Origin: Dermanyssus gallinae
Taxonomy: Eukaryota; Arthropoda; Arachnida; Mesostigmata; Dermanyssidae
Assembly (NCBI GenBank): GCA_003439945.1
Contig: QVRM01003901.1
Span: forward strand, 1,720,501-1,784,500
Direction: 5' to 3'
Length of the DNA: 64,000 bases
The notes below the pieces were generated by a model. That model saw only the letters and a list, made by a program, of their open reading frames with translations. It was not told the origin of the DNA and did not search any database. Shown here in pieces: positions 1-11,443 of this stretch. Within the stretch, counting starts at the first letter, position 1; each line of letters begins with the position of its first letter. Position numbers and translations under genes: made by a program.

Positions 1-2974
1 AAGGAATATAAAAAAAACCGTCTCGCCTTTGCCCAATAAATTAAAAGGAGTTAGACGGATTGGCAGTTGGCTAATTTAAACAACAAAATCTTTCTCCGAA
101 ACTGCGACGGGGGACAATTTGGTGTAAGGTTGCGCACCATTTAGGCGTATATACGGTAGCAAACAAATTGTTACTTAGGGCAATACCGTCTTTGTTAATG
201 GCCCCGTTTGTTTGCAGCTTATCGACTCTTCGATATTTGACGTTATTTTTTATATAAACTTATTAATTAGCTCATGCGCCTTATAAACAAAGACAATATA
301 CGTCTCATCTACGGTGCCAGTAGCGTTCCCCGCGTATTCTGAGTAAGCTATACTCAATACGTGAATAATTGCTATTCTAGCAAGTTGTCAAATCAATTTC
401 CGACAGCACCTATATCGAATAACGCACTAGAAGTAACTGCGATATGATCAGGGAAGAGGGAACCTAGAAACGCCCTGTTCAACAGTAATGTGCAGGTCGG
501 ACGTTAAAAGCTGATCAGTAAGAGCAGAACCACGTGCCTTACAAATTTTTGGCGAGATATATCGTTGATTTTTTTATGCAAGCTATTGATGATACATGCA
601 ATATAAAACATATTATTCATGTATTTACGAAACTTGCCTCTACGAGTAGTACTATATTTGACCAAACTATATTTAGTAAGCTAAAATCTCTAAAAATAGG
701 TATATGCTTGACTCGTTTTCATGGCATACTCTTATTATTTTCTTATAGTTTTGCGCGCATATCCATTGATACCGTTTCTATGTTACTTTTAGTGGTAATC
801 TCGCGACACTTAAAATTGTTTTTAATGAGGGCGCAAGGGTCCCTGTTACGGGTACCACGATAAAAACGAGTTTTTTTTAATATAAAACAACATTAATAGA
901 CACGCTATACTGAAACTGGTAAGCCCCGGCACCAGATGTAATGATGTATCCCGGCGGTTGTTTTTTTGGGAATACCAAAAATATTGCTTATATTATGCTT
1001 TGTTAATAGCTCAACAAAAATATGTCTTATGATCTGCAGTTACTAATAAGCGCCCGCTTTAAAATCCTACGACCATTGGAATGGAGCACACAATTATACG
1101 CAACTTGCTATGATAGATAAAATAAATTAAATCGTTACAGCATTTTTAAGCTGACTTTATGCCGTGTAGATAGAACCTCGTGGTAATAATTAACAAGCGC
1201 ATTGTAGCCCCGCTGAAACGATGTGTTTCACAACGGCGGCCAACCGGTTCAAACGTCAAGACGGGTCGAACACTTATTGCTTGAACACTTACTTGCGAGT
1301 TATTGCAGTCAATAGAAAAGTCGGTCGTGGTAGCGAAGTGTTATCTTTTTACCTTCCACGGAGAAAATCTCAGTGCTCTGCGAAAAAGGATGGTTCTATA
1401 CGTCTGCGGCATGCGTGTTAAAGCTAAGGCTACTGCGTCAAAGATAGGCTGGTGGTTTGGCAGTTCAGCAGGCAGACATTTTGTGTTCTGTTTGCTGTTT
1501 ATCCTCGGTATATCAGACCGTGTCCCCCAGATATAAGCCCTGTTTAACGTCTGGTATCTACAAGATGCAACTTAGTAGTTCGACCCATGTAGTGGTATCG
1601 GGCATACGCCAAAATAAAAAAAATCTAACAGCAATGAGGTCTATCGCTAGACGCAGATAAATGCTAAATTTTAACAATCGGTGGAACAATTCAACGGGCA
1701 AAGAAATTCAATAGATGTGATTTAGACGCGACAAGGCAGCTGGGCAAAGATGACATGGACCGACTGGGAACCCTAATGGATGGATAAATAATTTATCGGG
1801 CTCTAGATAACAAGTAATATTTTATAAAAAAACATAAGATTATAGCTTCTTACGGTGTCCCCATAGCTGACACTTAGTCTCGGGAGACATAGCCAGTAGT
1901 TGCCAGGATTTAATTATATACTTCACAGGACACCGATAAACTTATAACCGCGTAAATCAGAGGTGTATGATATTTCTAATAAATAAATAGTAAAGTGCTG
2001 AATATTTAGCTACATCTCGAAGCATAAAGAAGGCATGATTACCTATAAGGTAGGGCGTTCTTGGATTCGGAGAAACAGCAGACGTAGCGCCAGTCTAATC
2101 TGCAGTTTAAACCTTTGTCATTAATCATTTGTAAACGATGAAGTACAAAATATAATCCGTAAAAGTAAAGGAGAAGCGTAGTGCACAATCGAGATTAATC
2201 GAGATAAACTTAATTCCGATCGTTAGTAAGAACACTTATGTCAGCGTAAATGATTATAATAACACATTATTAGCGAGAAATATCCTTGGCAGTTTACCAT
2301 ACAGTCTTAAAAAACGGTGGTTTGAGTTGCTCGGCACACTTTTAGTGCAAATTGGCTTAAAGCGCTGTCATCTCTTTAATTAGTCTTTATGATGTACACA
2401 ACCACTTTTCTTATGGCTGTCTCTGTATAAATTTCAGTTTTACCCTTATGGGATATGCAGAGGTAAAGTTGACACCGATGGCCTGCATCCACTTAGCTAG
2501 TCATAAATCTCTCGCAGAAAAAATTTCTCGCATTTTGAATGCATACATAATTGAACGAAATTATAAAACAAACCCGTAAAAAGTAAGTCTGCAACAATGG
2601 AGCTCGGCCTCGAACTCTATAAAGATTAAAGACTTTATAGCGTGACCATTCTCCTGCATTCGCAAGACAACTGCAGGAGGGTGCTGCAGCGTTCTTCAAT
2701 AAGACTCCCCTCTATATAGGTCATAGCTCTGCAAACACCGAGCTTGTAAATGCGAGTACGCAAATACGTTACTTAAGGACAGTTTACATTTCATGCCAAT
2801 AGCTATGAAGATACTGAATAGAATATCAACGGTGGAACAGCAAGGCACTTGATGGGGCGCAAAGGATAATATTTACTACAACCATTATCTTTCGCGTGTA
2901 TAGAGCCAATGCTGCTTTCATAATTGGCGTTATGGGATACGAAGATAGGTCACTGGCTAAAACGAGTCCGCCGG
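1..2974. other. AT-rich stretch, no recognised gene
   Basis: Open frames here are short (up to 109 codons at 534-863) and overlap one another. They have compositionally biased, unrecognisable translations and no clear splice or family signature. I see no tRNA boxes, terminal repeats or RT motifs. It reads as intergenic or intronic DNA. Confidence 0.5.
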
Positions 2975-3400
2975 CTACCCGGCAGGGCGTCTAGAGAACA
3001 TGCTTCTGCGTGGTATTGTCCAGAGATAAAGCAATGGAGTTGCAGCGATGCTTGCGTTTCTGTAGGCTCTTAGTGCCCTTGTGTAGGCGACGAACGTGCC
3101 AGCTGCGGCAAAAGGGATTGGGTGGCCGGAGTCCTGTGTCGCCGAGGCGTATGCTGTATGTGATGTAACGGTGATCGCTAAACGTTTCTTCGTCAGTGCG
3201 GGTCCCCCGCCAGGGAACGAGGGAGAGAAATAGGTCATTAGCGAAAGTTATGTCTGGAAATAAGCGTTGGGCGCCCCAAGCGAACGTGGATACCTGACCG
3301 CCGTTAATCAAACTGAGGCCACGTTCAAGCCAGTTTGCAGGAAGCCGCTGCCCATCTAGGGCGGAGAATAGAGAAGTCCTGTGAAGAGCTCTATCCAGAA
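2975..3400 (-). pseudogene. LINE endonuclease (APE-type) fragment, R1-like
   Basis: The minus-strand frame from about 3400 to 2991 reads like the C-terminal half of an apurinic-type endonuclease of an R1-clade non-LTR retrotransposon. It has a block LINGGQVSTFAWGAQ, then PDITFAN, then TFSDHRYITYSI. The last carries the SDH motif that ends this fold, and PDITFA corresponds to the usual 'D-x-T-F' strand. The first half of the domain, with the catalytic Glu and GDFN motif, is not legible upstream. No RT follows downstream on the same strand, so this is a broken remnant. Assignment to R1 rather than Jockey rests only on resemblance to the better element at 59.8-63.1 kb. Confidence 0.6.
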
Positions 3401-3639
3401 CAGAAGGGAGTTTTTATTAATTCCACCATATAGCGGTGTCTCTCTGAAAGCTGCAGTAAATGTTTGACGAGCGGCGTGCAGTGGCAATATAGGGTTCAGA
3501 GTGTAGGCAGACGCCTATGTGGAGCTGGCGCCAAACGCCTCTAGAAGCTCGTGAGCTGCGCAGCACCCGTTTAAGGTAACCTGGAGGAACTTATACGTGG
3601 TGAGGATTTTGCTGTAGAAGCATCTCCAACGATGTTCCA

Positions 3640-4830
3640 GTCGCCGCCTCTATAATCTGCAGGGACCGCGGTGATCCTACGGCGCGCACTACGATCCTGG
3701 CGGCAAGCAGGCTGAGCGCGCCCTTAATTGGTGATTTCAGTGGCGTGGATGTGGAGTTTTTGGCTAGCGGTATGCTGTCCAGGAGCGTCGGCGTTCAGTG
3801 TGCTGGCGGGCGCTCCTGGACAGCTCGCTCCTGATACTCCTGGGGCTTCTGAAGAAGTTGCGCGCACTAAAGACTCTAAAGAGCAAGAGCAGGTCGGCTG
3901 GCGCAGCCAGCGGCATACACCGTGTCCTGCCCGGATAGTCCCATTGGCCCGTAGCTGATGCGTAACCGTGGCCACCGTCCGAACCATCGCTTAGCCGCGG
4001 CTAGAATCCGAAACCTCAATGCGCATATGCGGCGGGGCAGCACACAGCTTCCTAAGTAAGACCTCAAAGAGGTCTCAGTGAGGAGCAAGTTTAGTTGCCA
4101 TAAAGTAGTTCCTTGCAGATTATCTGCGGGTTGCCTATGCAGCGTGCAGCCGTTGGAGGCCTCGATCGCCTCGGTCAATTTAGAACACGCCCTAGATGCT
4201 TTCTCATTGACGTGAATTACTCCAAGCCTCCCATGTGAAATAGGGTCCCTCGGGGGCGGGGCTCCAAACCGAGCGTTCATAGATATTGCAAACCCGAATG
4301 GACCCTGGTTGGGGTATTCGCGCCATAAAAGACACAAGTATCCTTTGAAGGGAGGACCGCTCTAGTGCGATGTGCGGCAAAGAAAGTGGGCTATAATTCA
4401 AGCCTAGGAGCAATTATTAGTCGTGCAGCCGATAGAGTGGGCGTATCGAGCTCTTCATTGCCTGTCAGGATTTCGACCTCTAGTGTGCGCAAGGTTCCCT
4501 AGTGCTCACCGGGCTCGTCTAGGGTCTCTTACACGTCGTTGCCTCGAAGAACTGCTGCGGTACCTAGGAATTCTCCAGTAAGGCCTAGCAGCAACGGAAA
4601 CTGGGCGGCAAGTCCCGCTATAGCAGAGGTGTCAGAGTCCACCTCCGCGCTGAGTAGAAAAACCCATCCTTCTCTGTAGGCGGTAGCGCTCACAGGAGTT
4701 GACCGCTTTGCAGCGCGTAAGGAAGCCAGTAAAGCTTGAGAAGTACCAGAACGTTCTCGTCTGTCTCTGCCGTGCGAGTCCGGGTCTTTATGTAGGCAGT
4801 CGCTGTCGTGTGGTCCAGCAGGCTGCACCG
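3640..4830 (-). pseudogene. possible LINE ORF1 (gag-like) remnant
   Basis: Three overlapping minus-strand frames (4828-4529, 4337-3876, 3987-3724) together resemble the ORF1 of R1-type LINEs. The segment around 3990-3890 alternates between two frames and recalls a Cys-His knuckle region (AGHGVCRW after a basic stretch), but most of the knuckle Cys and His are not in any single frame. It lies just upstream, in minus-strand sense, of the endonuclease fragment at 2975-3400, which is where ORF1 belongs. Frameshifts and lost cysteines make this a guess; it could also be unrelated GC-richer sequence. Confidence 0.3.
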
Positions 4831-5219
4831 CATAGAGATGGCCTCGTCAGAAGACCCGAGGGCGCCTGATGAGCCCACGCCTCGTCTCGTGCTTTGCGTA
4901 GAGCATCTAGCGAGCCTTAAAGAGCCGAATTGTCCTCATTCGCAAGCAGTCGGAGAATGTCGAAGGGCGGGCGAGTCGAATCGAATCCGAGGCTGCCACA
5001 AACTTAGGGAGATCTATATGCAGCAGACGTGCAATCAGCTTGCACGCGCACGTCGCCTGCCCACCGACTGTCTGATGTCTACGTAGCGACCGTCCGTAGC
5101 CGCCTAATTAGGCAAGAGTCGAAGCAGGTTTCCTCTCCTTTGCAGGCAGGTTTCCTTTCCACAGCGGACAAAGCAGACACCGGTAGGAAGCACTAAGCAC
5201 TTTGTAAAGCCATCCTCAT

Positions 5220-5830
5220 TCAGTATAGCGATGCCGTCGGGATGCTCTTTTAGGGCAAAGGAAGCGGGGAATCCAAAATGTTCCTACTACATCGGAGGAG
5301 TGCAGCTTGCTACTAAGACTACGATAACGGTTTTTGGCGTGTATATTTCGGAATCTCTTGATTCTCGAGACAATGTAACCGAGATTTTTAAGAAGTCGTG
5401 TAGGCGGACAAACTAGATCCTTCGTGCCTTTACACTATCATAACCGCGGCCGTACCTGAAGCTATAAAACGGACTGGTGTAATAATTTATCCTATACGGT
5501 CGCCGCTCTACAGCCGACATATAGAGCGTTTACAAAATGCCCAAGGTCGCTATATCTGGAGAATCCGACTTTGGACAGGGCCACCTGTCACCCGGCCGTC
5601 TGTTCGTGATCAACTTCGCGAGGCGGATCTCAAGTACTACCAAGACCTGACGAAACACCCGACCGCTTCGAGGAGCTATTTGACATTCAAGAAACAAGTA
5701 CTCGTTTGGGTACAATAGTGAAGGCGAAGGTTGTCGCTAGATCGGCCAGAGTAGTAAATACCTACTCATGGCGGATCAGGCGCACCCTCAATGCCTTCTA
5801 CTCCCAGTAATCTGTATATATGAATTTTAC
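5220..5830 (+). pseudogene. LINE reverse transcriptase C-terminal fragment
   Basis: Plus-strand translation carries the thumb/C-terminal signature of a Jockey/CR1-like RT. IGGVQLATKTTITVFGVYIS corresponds to the usual 'y.l.g..l....s.r.LGV.is' block and starts near 5296. After an in-frame stop at 5414-5416, pieces in other frames resemble 'KLY..LVRPIL.YG' and 'IERLQNAQ' (about 5455-5540). Several stops and shifts interrupt it. It is on the opposite strand to the ORF1/endonuclease remnants at 3-4.8 kb, so it is a separate insertion or an inversion. Confidence 0.5.
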
Positions 5831-6899
5831 TATTATAATACAACACATGATGAAAATGCTCAACTAAACATAAAGTAAACATTTGAGGTCAGACGTTCAC
5901 ATCTCACAATTGCACTAATTGAATGTCATTAATAACATATTTGAGTTTATATGTCTGATGTAGTGTTTGATGGGCAGCATTCCTGTCCGACCAGTCATCA
6001 GCAGCGGACAACCGCGTAAATGCCGGACGCCAAGAATCCCTGCTGTAGATGATGTACGCTATGCACGCTATGAAATTTCTCTTAGCCATCATAGTGCGTA
6101 AAAATGAGAGCTTTTAATCCAACGAAATAATAGCAGAAAGAAAACAACTGATAAGAAAATAATTTTACTATGCGAATCGTAACGGATAATGTCAACAGAG
6201 ACATTTGCTGCTTTTGGCAGATGTCGGAGAACTTCGATTCGACTAGAGGAAATAAATGTCAAGCCATAGTCTAAATTACCGCACATTCTTCAAGATGCTT
6301 AAGTGGCTAATACTGCTATATAATATCAATACATATATGTATATGCTTACACAAACCACAATTTCGAAAACAATTTCATTATGCGTCTTGTACGCCATAT
6401 ATCAAAAGTATGTCAGCATGCCGAGGAGAGAGATAAAACTAACTTTCTCAGACAAAAGTCCAACGTTTATTTTTCTTGTTAAAGTAATCTGGCCAAATCA
6501 GGGCTTTAAGCGACATTGTTGTCAATATATTTCGCCATGACAGAATGGCTTTTGTGTACGCACAAGGCATTGGCTTCAAGCCATCGGGAGAGATGCTTAA
6601 TAGCAAACTGGCTCATAAACAGCCTGTCTTCAAGCAACTGCCTTTTAAGCTCTTCAGGTGAGCCATTTACAAATTATGTCACTTAAGCAGATTTTTACAC
6701 TTAAGCATTTGAGCACATCCGTGATGTTGGTTGTCTATCTATTATGGAATGTGGCTTTGCAAGAATGCATTCGGCTGAGACGTGCCTAATGAGTTCCTTA
6801 TACACCGCCAGGTCAGTAGAGGATAAATTTAGATCCTAGCATAGGGAGAGTAAATTTATATTCTAGCTGTTCCGAGACACTGCGCAGACCTTCTCATGT
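5831..6899. other. no recognised feature
   Basis: AT-rich sequence with a 94-codon plus-strand frame at 6256-6540 that is Ile/Tyr/Lys-rich and unrecognised. I see nothing that supports a gene. Confidence 0.4.
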
Positions 6900-7010
6900 A
6901 AAAACGGGTTTTCTTTCAGTGGTCACCTGACTTGATGATAAGCTGCGTCAGCGTTTTAACCTCGTCGTTTGTTCTAGGTATGTTCGCACGCTGGGAGGCC
7001 TATACTAGGA
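6900..7010 (-). pseudogene. short relict of the R1-like LINE 3' coding end
   Basis: By eye this aligns at roughly two-thirds identity with 60090-60190 of the well-preserved minus-strand LINE. Shared blocks are gacttgatgataagctg against gacttaatcataagctg, and ctaggtatgttcgcacgctg against ctaggtagacccgcacgctg. That corresponds to the last part of the RT protein, before the CCHC-like segment. It breaks off on both sides. Confidence 0.45.
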
Positions 7011-7059
7011 ACTGTGTTTCGGCTATCCGTCCGGAACGGAGTTATATTCGGCCTGCTAA

Positions 7060-7480
7060 ATGTCAAGGGTAACCGACCCAAGCAACTACCGCGAAATTGT
7101 GCTAATTAGGGTCGATTAAAAATTTACTTAACTAGTTGTGGCACGCTTACACGACGCCGTAGACCCATATTTACCATGCGAATAACATGGATTCCTAAGA
7201 GGTATACCTACGCCTGACTTTGCTGTCTTTCTTGTAAACCATGTGAAAAGTAAAAATCAAAAAGAGGGAACTATGTACAGTTTGATACGCAACGTACCAC
7301 AAGTGGGCTTAATTACTATCAAGAACAGGACTCATTAGATCAATAGGCCAGTACTACAAAGAACAGGGGCCGTTCAGCGTGACTCTGCCCGACCGTTCTT
7401 CTTCATACTCTATATAGCTGGCTTGTCGAGGCGCATCGTACTGAAATTATGCCGCAATCACACAATAGTAGAATACTTAG
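7060..7480 (+). pseudogene. reverse transcriptase fragment of a second LINE type
   Basis: Plus-strand translation with several stops contains the ordered RT blocks DPSNYREIVLI (about 7076-7108), then RLHDAVDPYLPCE and a degraded 'QHGF.RG..T.D' block (7145-7215). The template-grip block GAVQRDSARPFFFILYIAGL (about 7366-7425) matches the 'G..QGDS.SP.LFILYI.dL' signature. The wording 'QGDS' rather than 'PQGS' sets it apart from the R1-like copies. The catalytic YADD block is not legible. It is an old, dead insertion. Confidence 0.5.
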
Positions 7481-7919
7481 CACCGGTTGAAATTTCGTTC
7501 AGAACACAACGGTATCTTGCCCAGTAATTTCTTAAAAGCCAACACAAGATTTAAAAAAATCACAACAGATAATTTATAGTGGGTCTCTATGTCAAGGGGC
7601 CTGTTTTTTGCAAGGATCAATGGAAATTGTCATCACAAAGTTACAGATCCCGTTACAGTTGCCGAACAGCATGACATGGTTGTCATCATTTTATATGTAT
7701 AAAAGTCAATTGTTATGAAACCGACGAGTGTGTATGTAAGTATTGTGGAGAATATAAAACGTTACCACGTACTTAACTGCCCCTTTATCGAAACGTCGTC
7801 GCTGCAGTCAAATGTCATCGATATTGTTAGCCTACGAACTTATATATGAGGGATTGTATTATACTACCAATACTACCATTATATTTATGGTGAATAAACT
7901 TGAAAAATAAATGTCAAGG

Positions 7920-8840
7920 GCTCTATCGAAGGACCGCCGTGCTAACCGTTTTCTAAGCTATCCTGAGCTTCAGAGCGACGTTACGCATCGTCGCCGTCTT
8001 GGCTGACAACAGTGACCGCCACACCAGGGCTTTGAACAAAACTGTGGACTTGATCACCTACATCATAGGGCGCCTTCTTGGCTCTCATAGGCCGAAGTTG
8101 TCTGGTGTTAACCGGGCTTGTACAAGACCTTAGTGGGCTTTTCTGCTGCCAGACATATGTGGAGTGTGTCCCGATGTACCCTTACTAGGTGCATAGGTAC
8201 ATGCGAGTAGTATGGACAAGCGTAATGCCTTGGCCATCCCAAGTGTTTTAAGCGAGGCCTTTTTGGCCCGATAAGGAGAATTCCCTCACTTTTCGACGTT
8301 AGGTTTAGATCAACTCGCTTTATCATCGTTGGCCCTCAGCTCCAATTACCCATCTGCGTACCCCACCAGCTTAGTGCTTTTCGGAAAGTGGACTATGCGC
8401 AAGACGTCATCATATACCAGGTTCCATATAAAGGGTCTTAGAATCAAATCCTGGCGGAATCTCGCCAGGATTTGATTTCAATGCCGCCATGTCGAACTCG
8501 GAGCCCCCTTTGACTATGTGCCTCCCGCTCAACGCGGCACAAGTGAGGGGAAACTCTCCACTAAGTGTATGTGTCCAAAATTACTTTCCAGGGCGAGATG
8601 TTGAATGCGTTTTTTAACATTTACTGCGGATTGACCTTTCCTAAACCCGTATTTTATCCGTAAGAAGAGGTTATGTATATCTGAAAAGTATCGCCAGTGG
8701 AATTTTGTGGTTGAGTATGGTTGACTATCTTTTGCCAGCGTGCTAACTAGGCAGATTGGTCCATATGAGTCAATCCTATTTAGGACGGGAGCAAGTAGGC
8801 TTTCTTCTAAGCGTGGGGAAGGCAGCCACTGTAAATTAAA
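7920..8840 (-). pseudogene. degenerate copy of the R1-like LINE (RT region)
   Basis: This aligns along its length with 60540-61620 of the minus-strand LINE. Shared features include the SEGILLIGPK block (near 8280), the LAAEK block near 8140, the 'PQGS ... LLWNLAYDDV' nucleotide stretch around 8400-8500 and the upstream 'LVSTLAKGIE' region near 8735-8770. Frames are broken repeatedly and a fold-back insertion interrupts it at 8442-8477. Identity judged by eye is about 65-75 percent, so it is much older than the 59.8-63.1 kb copy or belongs to a sister family. Confidence 0.7.
8442..8477. repeat. perfect 15-bp inverted repeat with 6-nt loop
   Basis: Arms aatcaaatcctggcg (8442-8456) and cgccaggatttgatt (8463-8477) are exact reverse complements around the loop gaatct. 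The left arm occupies the position where the related LINE at 61.15 kb reads on into 'gagccctggggaacc'. The right arm and loop therefore look like a local fold-back added to the LINE relict. Confidence 0.85.
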
Positions 8841-8844
8841 GCCA

Positions 8845-9989
8845 TCACATACCCGGTGTTTTCAGAGATCTATATCTAAGCACACGGCAATATGTTTTGA
8901 TACAACAAAAAGCTACTGGTTTGGCGATTATACACCTTTTACAGTGCTGTCCGACCTGCTAGCGCCTACTGTTAACGCAGATGCTTGAGTAAGCTTCAGG
9001 GGATACGACATTTTGAAAATCTTACGATTGAACGTTCATGAGACGGGTAGTTCAGAAAAACAGAGCGTTTTGACTGCGTGTATTATAATCAATTAATGAC
9101 AAATGTCTAGACAGATCGAACACGATCCAGCAGTATCAGGTCGGTCGCAAATTATATTATAACGCTGTTTTAGCAAGCTCTCCTCCATTTTGCGTTTACA
9201 CAAGGTTCATTAAATGTCATCTACAATTAATCACAGACGACAGAAATGTATATCGAGCCTAAATTATTAATCTAAATCAGTAAGTAGTAATATCTAAACG
9301 TGGGAAGGAAAATTTCTTTGTAACCTGTAGCCGCTGGCATTGGGCATCATCAATGAAATCTACCTGTCTTACGCTGAAATTCGTTTACACCAATTTATGA
9401 CGACATACCATCCCTTCATAGTAATCTCCATGATAAGGTTTTAGAAATTGTAGTCGGTATTTTCATTTGACATGTTGCAACAACACTGCAGATCAGTATA
9501 TTCGATTAGCGTGAGAAAAGTAGGAAAGCACGCGCAGTTTCGGCCTCATTCATCCGTAATTCTAAGACCATCGCTTTATCCATCCCGTCATGCTTTGCTC
9601 GCACTAAGTACAAGGATGCCAAAAGCAGCTGTCTTATTAATCATTTTTTATTAGAGCCTCTCACTCGATTCACTTCGTATGCCCGCGGCATGCAAGCCTT
9701 GTCAGTAAGCATATGCAATGTTAGACCGCCTGAATAGGGGGTCAGTACCCTAACACCAAAGCTGTGATAATTTACTATATTCTATAGGACATAGTAAGGC
9801 TGAATGTAAATAATTTATTATTCGTAAGTAATGGCGAATGCGGGTGAACGGATAGCGACTGGTAACAGAGTTTTCCAGCATTGTAGATTGTCGTGAGTTT
9901 TACATGTGGAGCTACAAAGCTATGACAGCTTTCAAAATGACTGTTTTCAAGCATAATCCACCCTGTGTAGAGCTTCAGTTGAAAGTTAG

Positions 9990-9990
<1 letters not shown>
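8845..9990. other. no recognised feature
   Basis: AT-rich, with only short unrecognised frames. I see no RT motifs, tRNA boxes or terminal repeats. Confidence 0.4.

Positions 9991-9992
<2 letters not shown>

Positions 9993-10027
<35 letters not shown>
9993..10027. repeat. (TA)n microsatellite
   Basis: About 17 uninterrupted TA units. It encodes an Ile/Tyr run in the overlapping open frame, which is therefore not a gene. Confidence 0.95.
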
Positions 10028-10029
<2 letters not shown>

Positions 10030-10258
10030 GCCGCACTTTGAGTGTGTTCTCTTCTTTATCGAGAACACCGACAGCACAACAACGACATTCCTAGTTTGGC
10101 CGTTTCCTCTATGCGACACGATGCAGCCCAAAAATCTTCAGTGCTCTTCGCAGCGAGACTAAGCAGCTAGACATAAAGACAATGCACTATCGTGCTCTGT
10201 TTGCAAAACGGCGAGCATGAGCGACAGAGAGTGGGTCTGCCTGCCAGCTGGGGCTAAC

Positions 10259-10424
10259 CATAAAAAGTAGATCAGCGGTCGGTTGTCATCGAAGCATCGC
10301 ACAAAGTTCCGTCGACGCCTTTGATAGGAGTCTGGCAAATACAGTCGACCGACTACCCGTCGATCCAACACGTATCTTCTGCCTCGCTTGTCGTGCGTCG
10401 AAACAACAACTCGCAATTGTCCTC
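10259..10424 (-). CDS. candidate internal coding exon, unknown protein
   Basis: The minus-strand frame is open across this block, and its codon use and composition look protein-like. It is rich in Arg and aromatic residues, with pieces THDKRGRRYVLDRRVVGRLY and NFVRCFDDNRPLIYFL. It is bounded by a plausible acceptor (..TTAG before 10424) and a donor (TATG|GTTAGC, intron starting at 10258). The upstream polypyrimidine tract is weak. I do not recognise the family. The pattern of short beta-like strands recalls CABIT-type domains, but that is speculation. No neighbouring exon was found in the window, so it could be a chance frame. Confidence 0.3.
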
Positions 10425-10557
10425 CTAATGGACACTTTTACGACATTAATCACAGTAATGGCTTCTTCTACCTAATTCTCGGCCGCATCGAGGTTAGCGT
10501 ATATCTGTGGTGGCATTCCCTTCAGTCCACATTTAAATCAAGACTGGAATACAGCAA

Positions 10558-10560
10558 ATA

Positions 10561-10647
<87 letters not shown>
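10558..10647. repeat. (AAT)n microsatellite, left of the RLE-LINE fragment
   Basis: About 29 AAT units that end immediately before the truncated LINE coding sequence starts (ttcggcacc). Confidence 0.95.
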
Positions 10648-10648
10648 T

Positions 10649-11273
10649 CGGCACCATGCTGGATCCCAACTCTTTCCGCATGATGTCAGCACTTAGAATC
10701 GGCGCTAGCGTCTGCGAGCCGTTTCAGTGCAAACTGTGCGGGGAGATGGTGGATTCCAGTGGCCTACACCCACTGAGTTGCCCGAAGAGCGCCGGTAGAT
10801 CGTCCAGACATGCTGAACTGAACGGTGTGATCATAAGGTCCCTTAGGAAAGCCGGTATACCATCTACACTCGAACCGAGAGGTTTAGTGTCCGCTGGCGA
10901 AGAAAGACCTGATGGGGTGACCATTGCATTATGGTCACATGGAAAGTCCCTAGCTTGGGATGCAACGGTTTCGTGCACAACCGCGGCTTCCTATTTACAC
11001 CACAGCTCTGTTGAGCCGGGGTGGGTAGCAAAGCACGCAGACGCCAGAAAACGGTTTAAATATGCTGGACTGGAAACAAGATATATTTTTGTGCCTATCG
11101 CCATGGAGACACTAGGACCAATCAGCAAGGGAACCGAAGCATTTCTCAAAGATTTGAGTAAGCGAATTCAGGAAGTTACGAAAGACCGAAGAGAGGGTCA
11201 ATTCTTGAGGCAAGCATTGTCCTTGGCCGTTTGCAGAGGAAACGCGGCATCTATTTTAGGCGCCATGGAGTGA
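10649..11273 (+). pseudogene. RLE-type LINE, C-terminal CCHC + endonuclease part
   Basis: An open frame of 205 codons from 10656 is the C-terminal end of a non-LTR retrotransposon of the class that uses a restriction-like endonuclease (R2/R4/Dong group). In order it has the tail of the RT linker (LDPNSFRMMSALRIG), a CCHC zinc knuckle CKLCGEMVDSSGLHPLSC (about residues 25-42), then ERPDGVT with a second acidic residue 15 positions on (LAWDATVS), as expected for the PD-(D/E)XK fold. KRFKYAGLETRYIF and a closing RGNAAS block follow. It is intact to its stop, but everything N-terminal, including the RT domain, is missing: 5' truncated at the (AAT)n boundary. The short 3' UTR runs into a second (AAT)n array. 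The ATG at 10656 is internal to the ancestral ORF, not a real start. Confidence 0.8.
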
Positions 11274-11350
11274 ACTAATTATTTAAAAAACTTTGCAATA
11301 ATACGTTCAGACCTCTCAACTGTAACATCGTTTAACATGTAATAAAGATA

Positions 11351-11351
<1 letters not shown>

Positions 11352-11442
<91 letters not shown>
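11352..11442. repeat. (AAT)n microsatellite / 3' tail of the RLE-LINE
   Basis: About 30 AAT units directly after the 3' UTR of the truncated LINE. It may be the element's own repeat tail or the other half of the target microsatellite. Confidence 0.95.
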
Positions 11443-11443
<1 letters not shown>

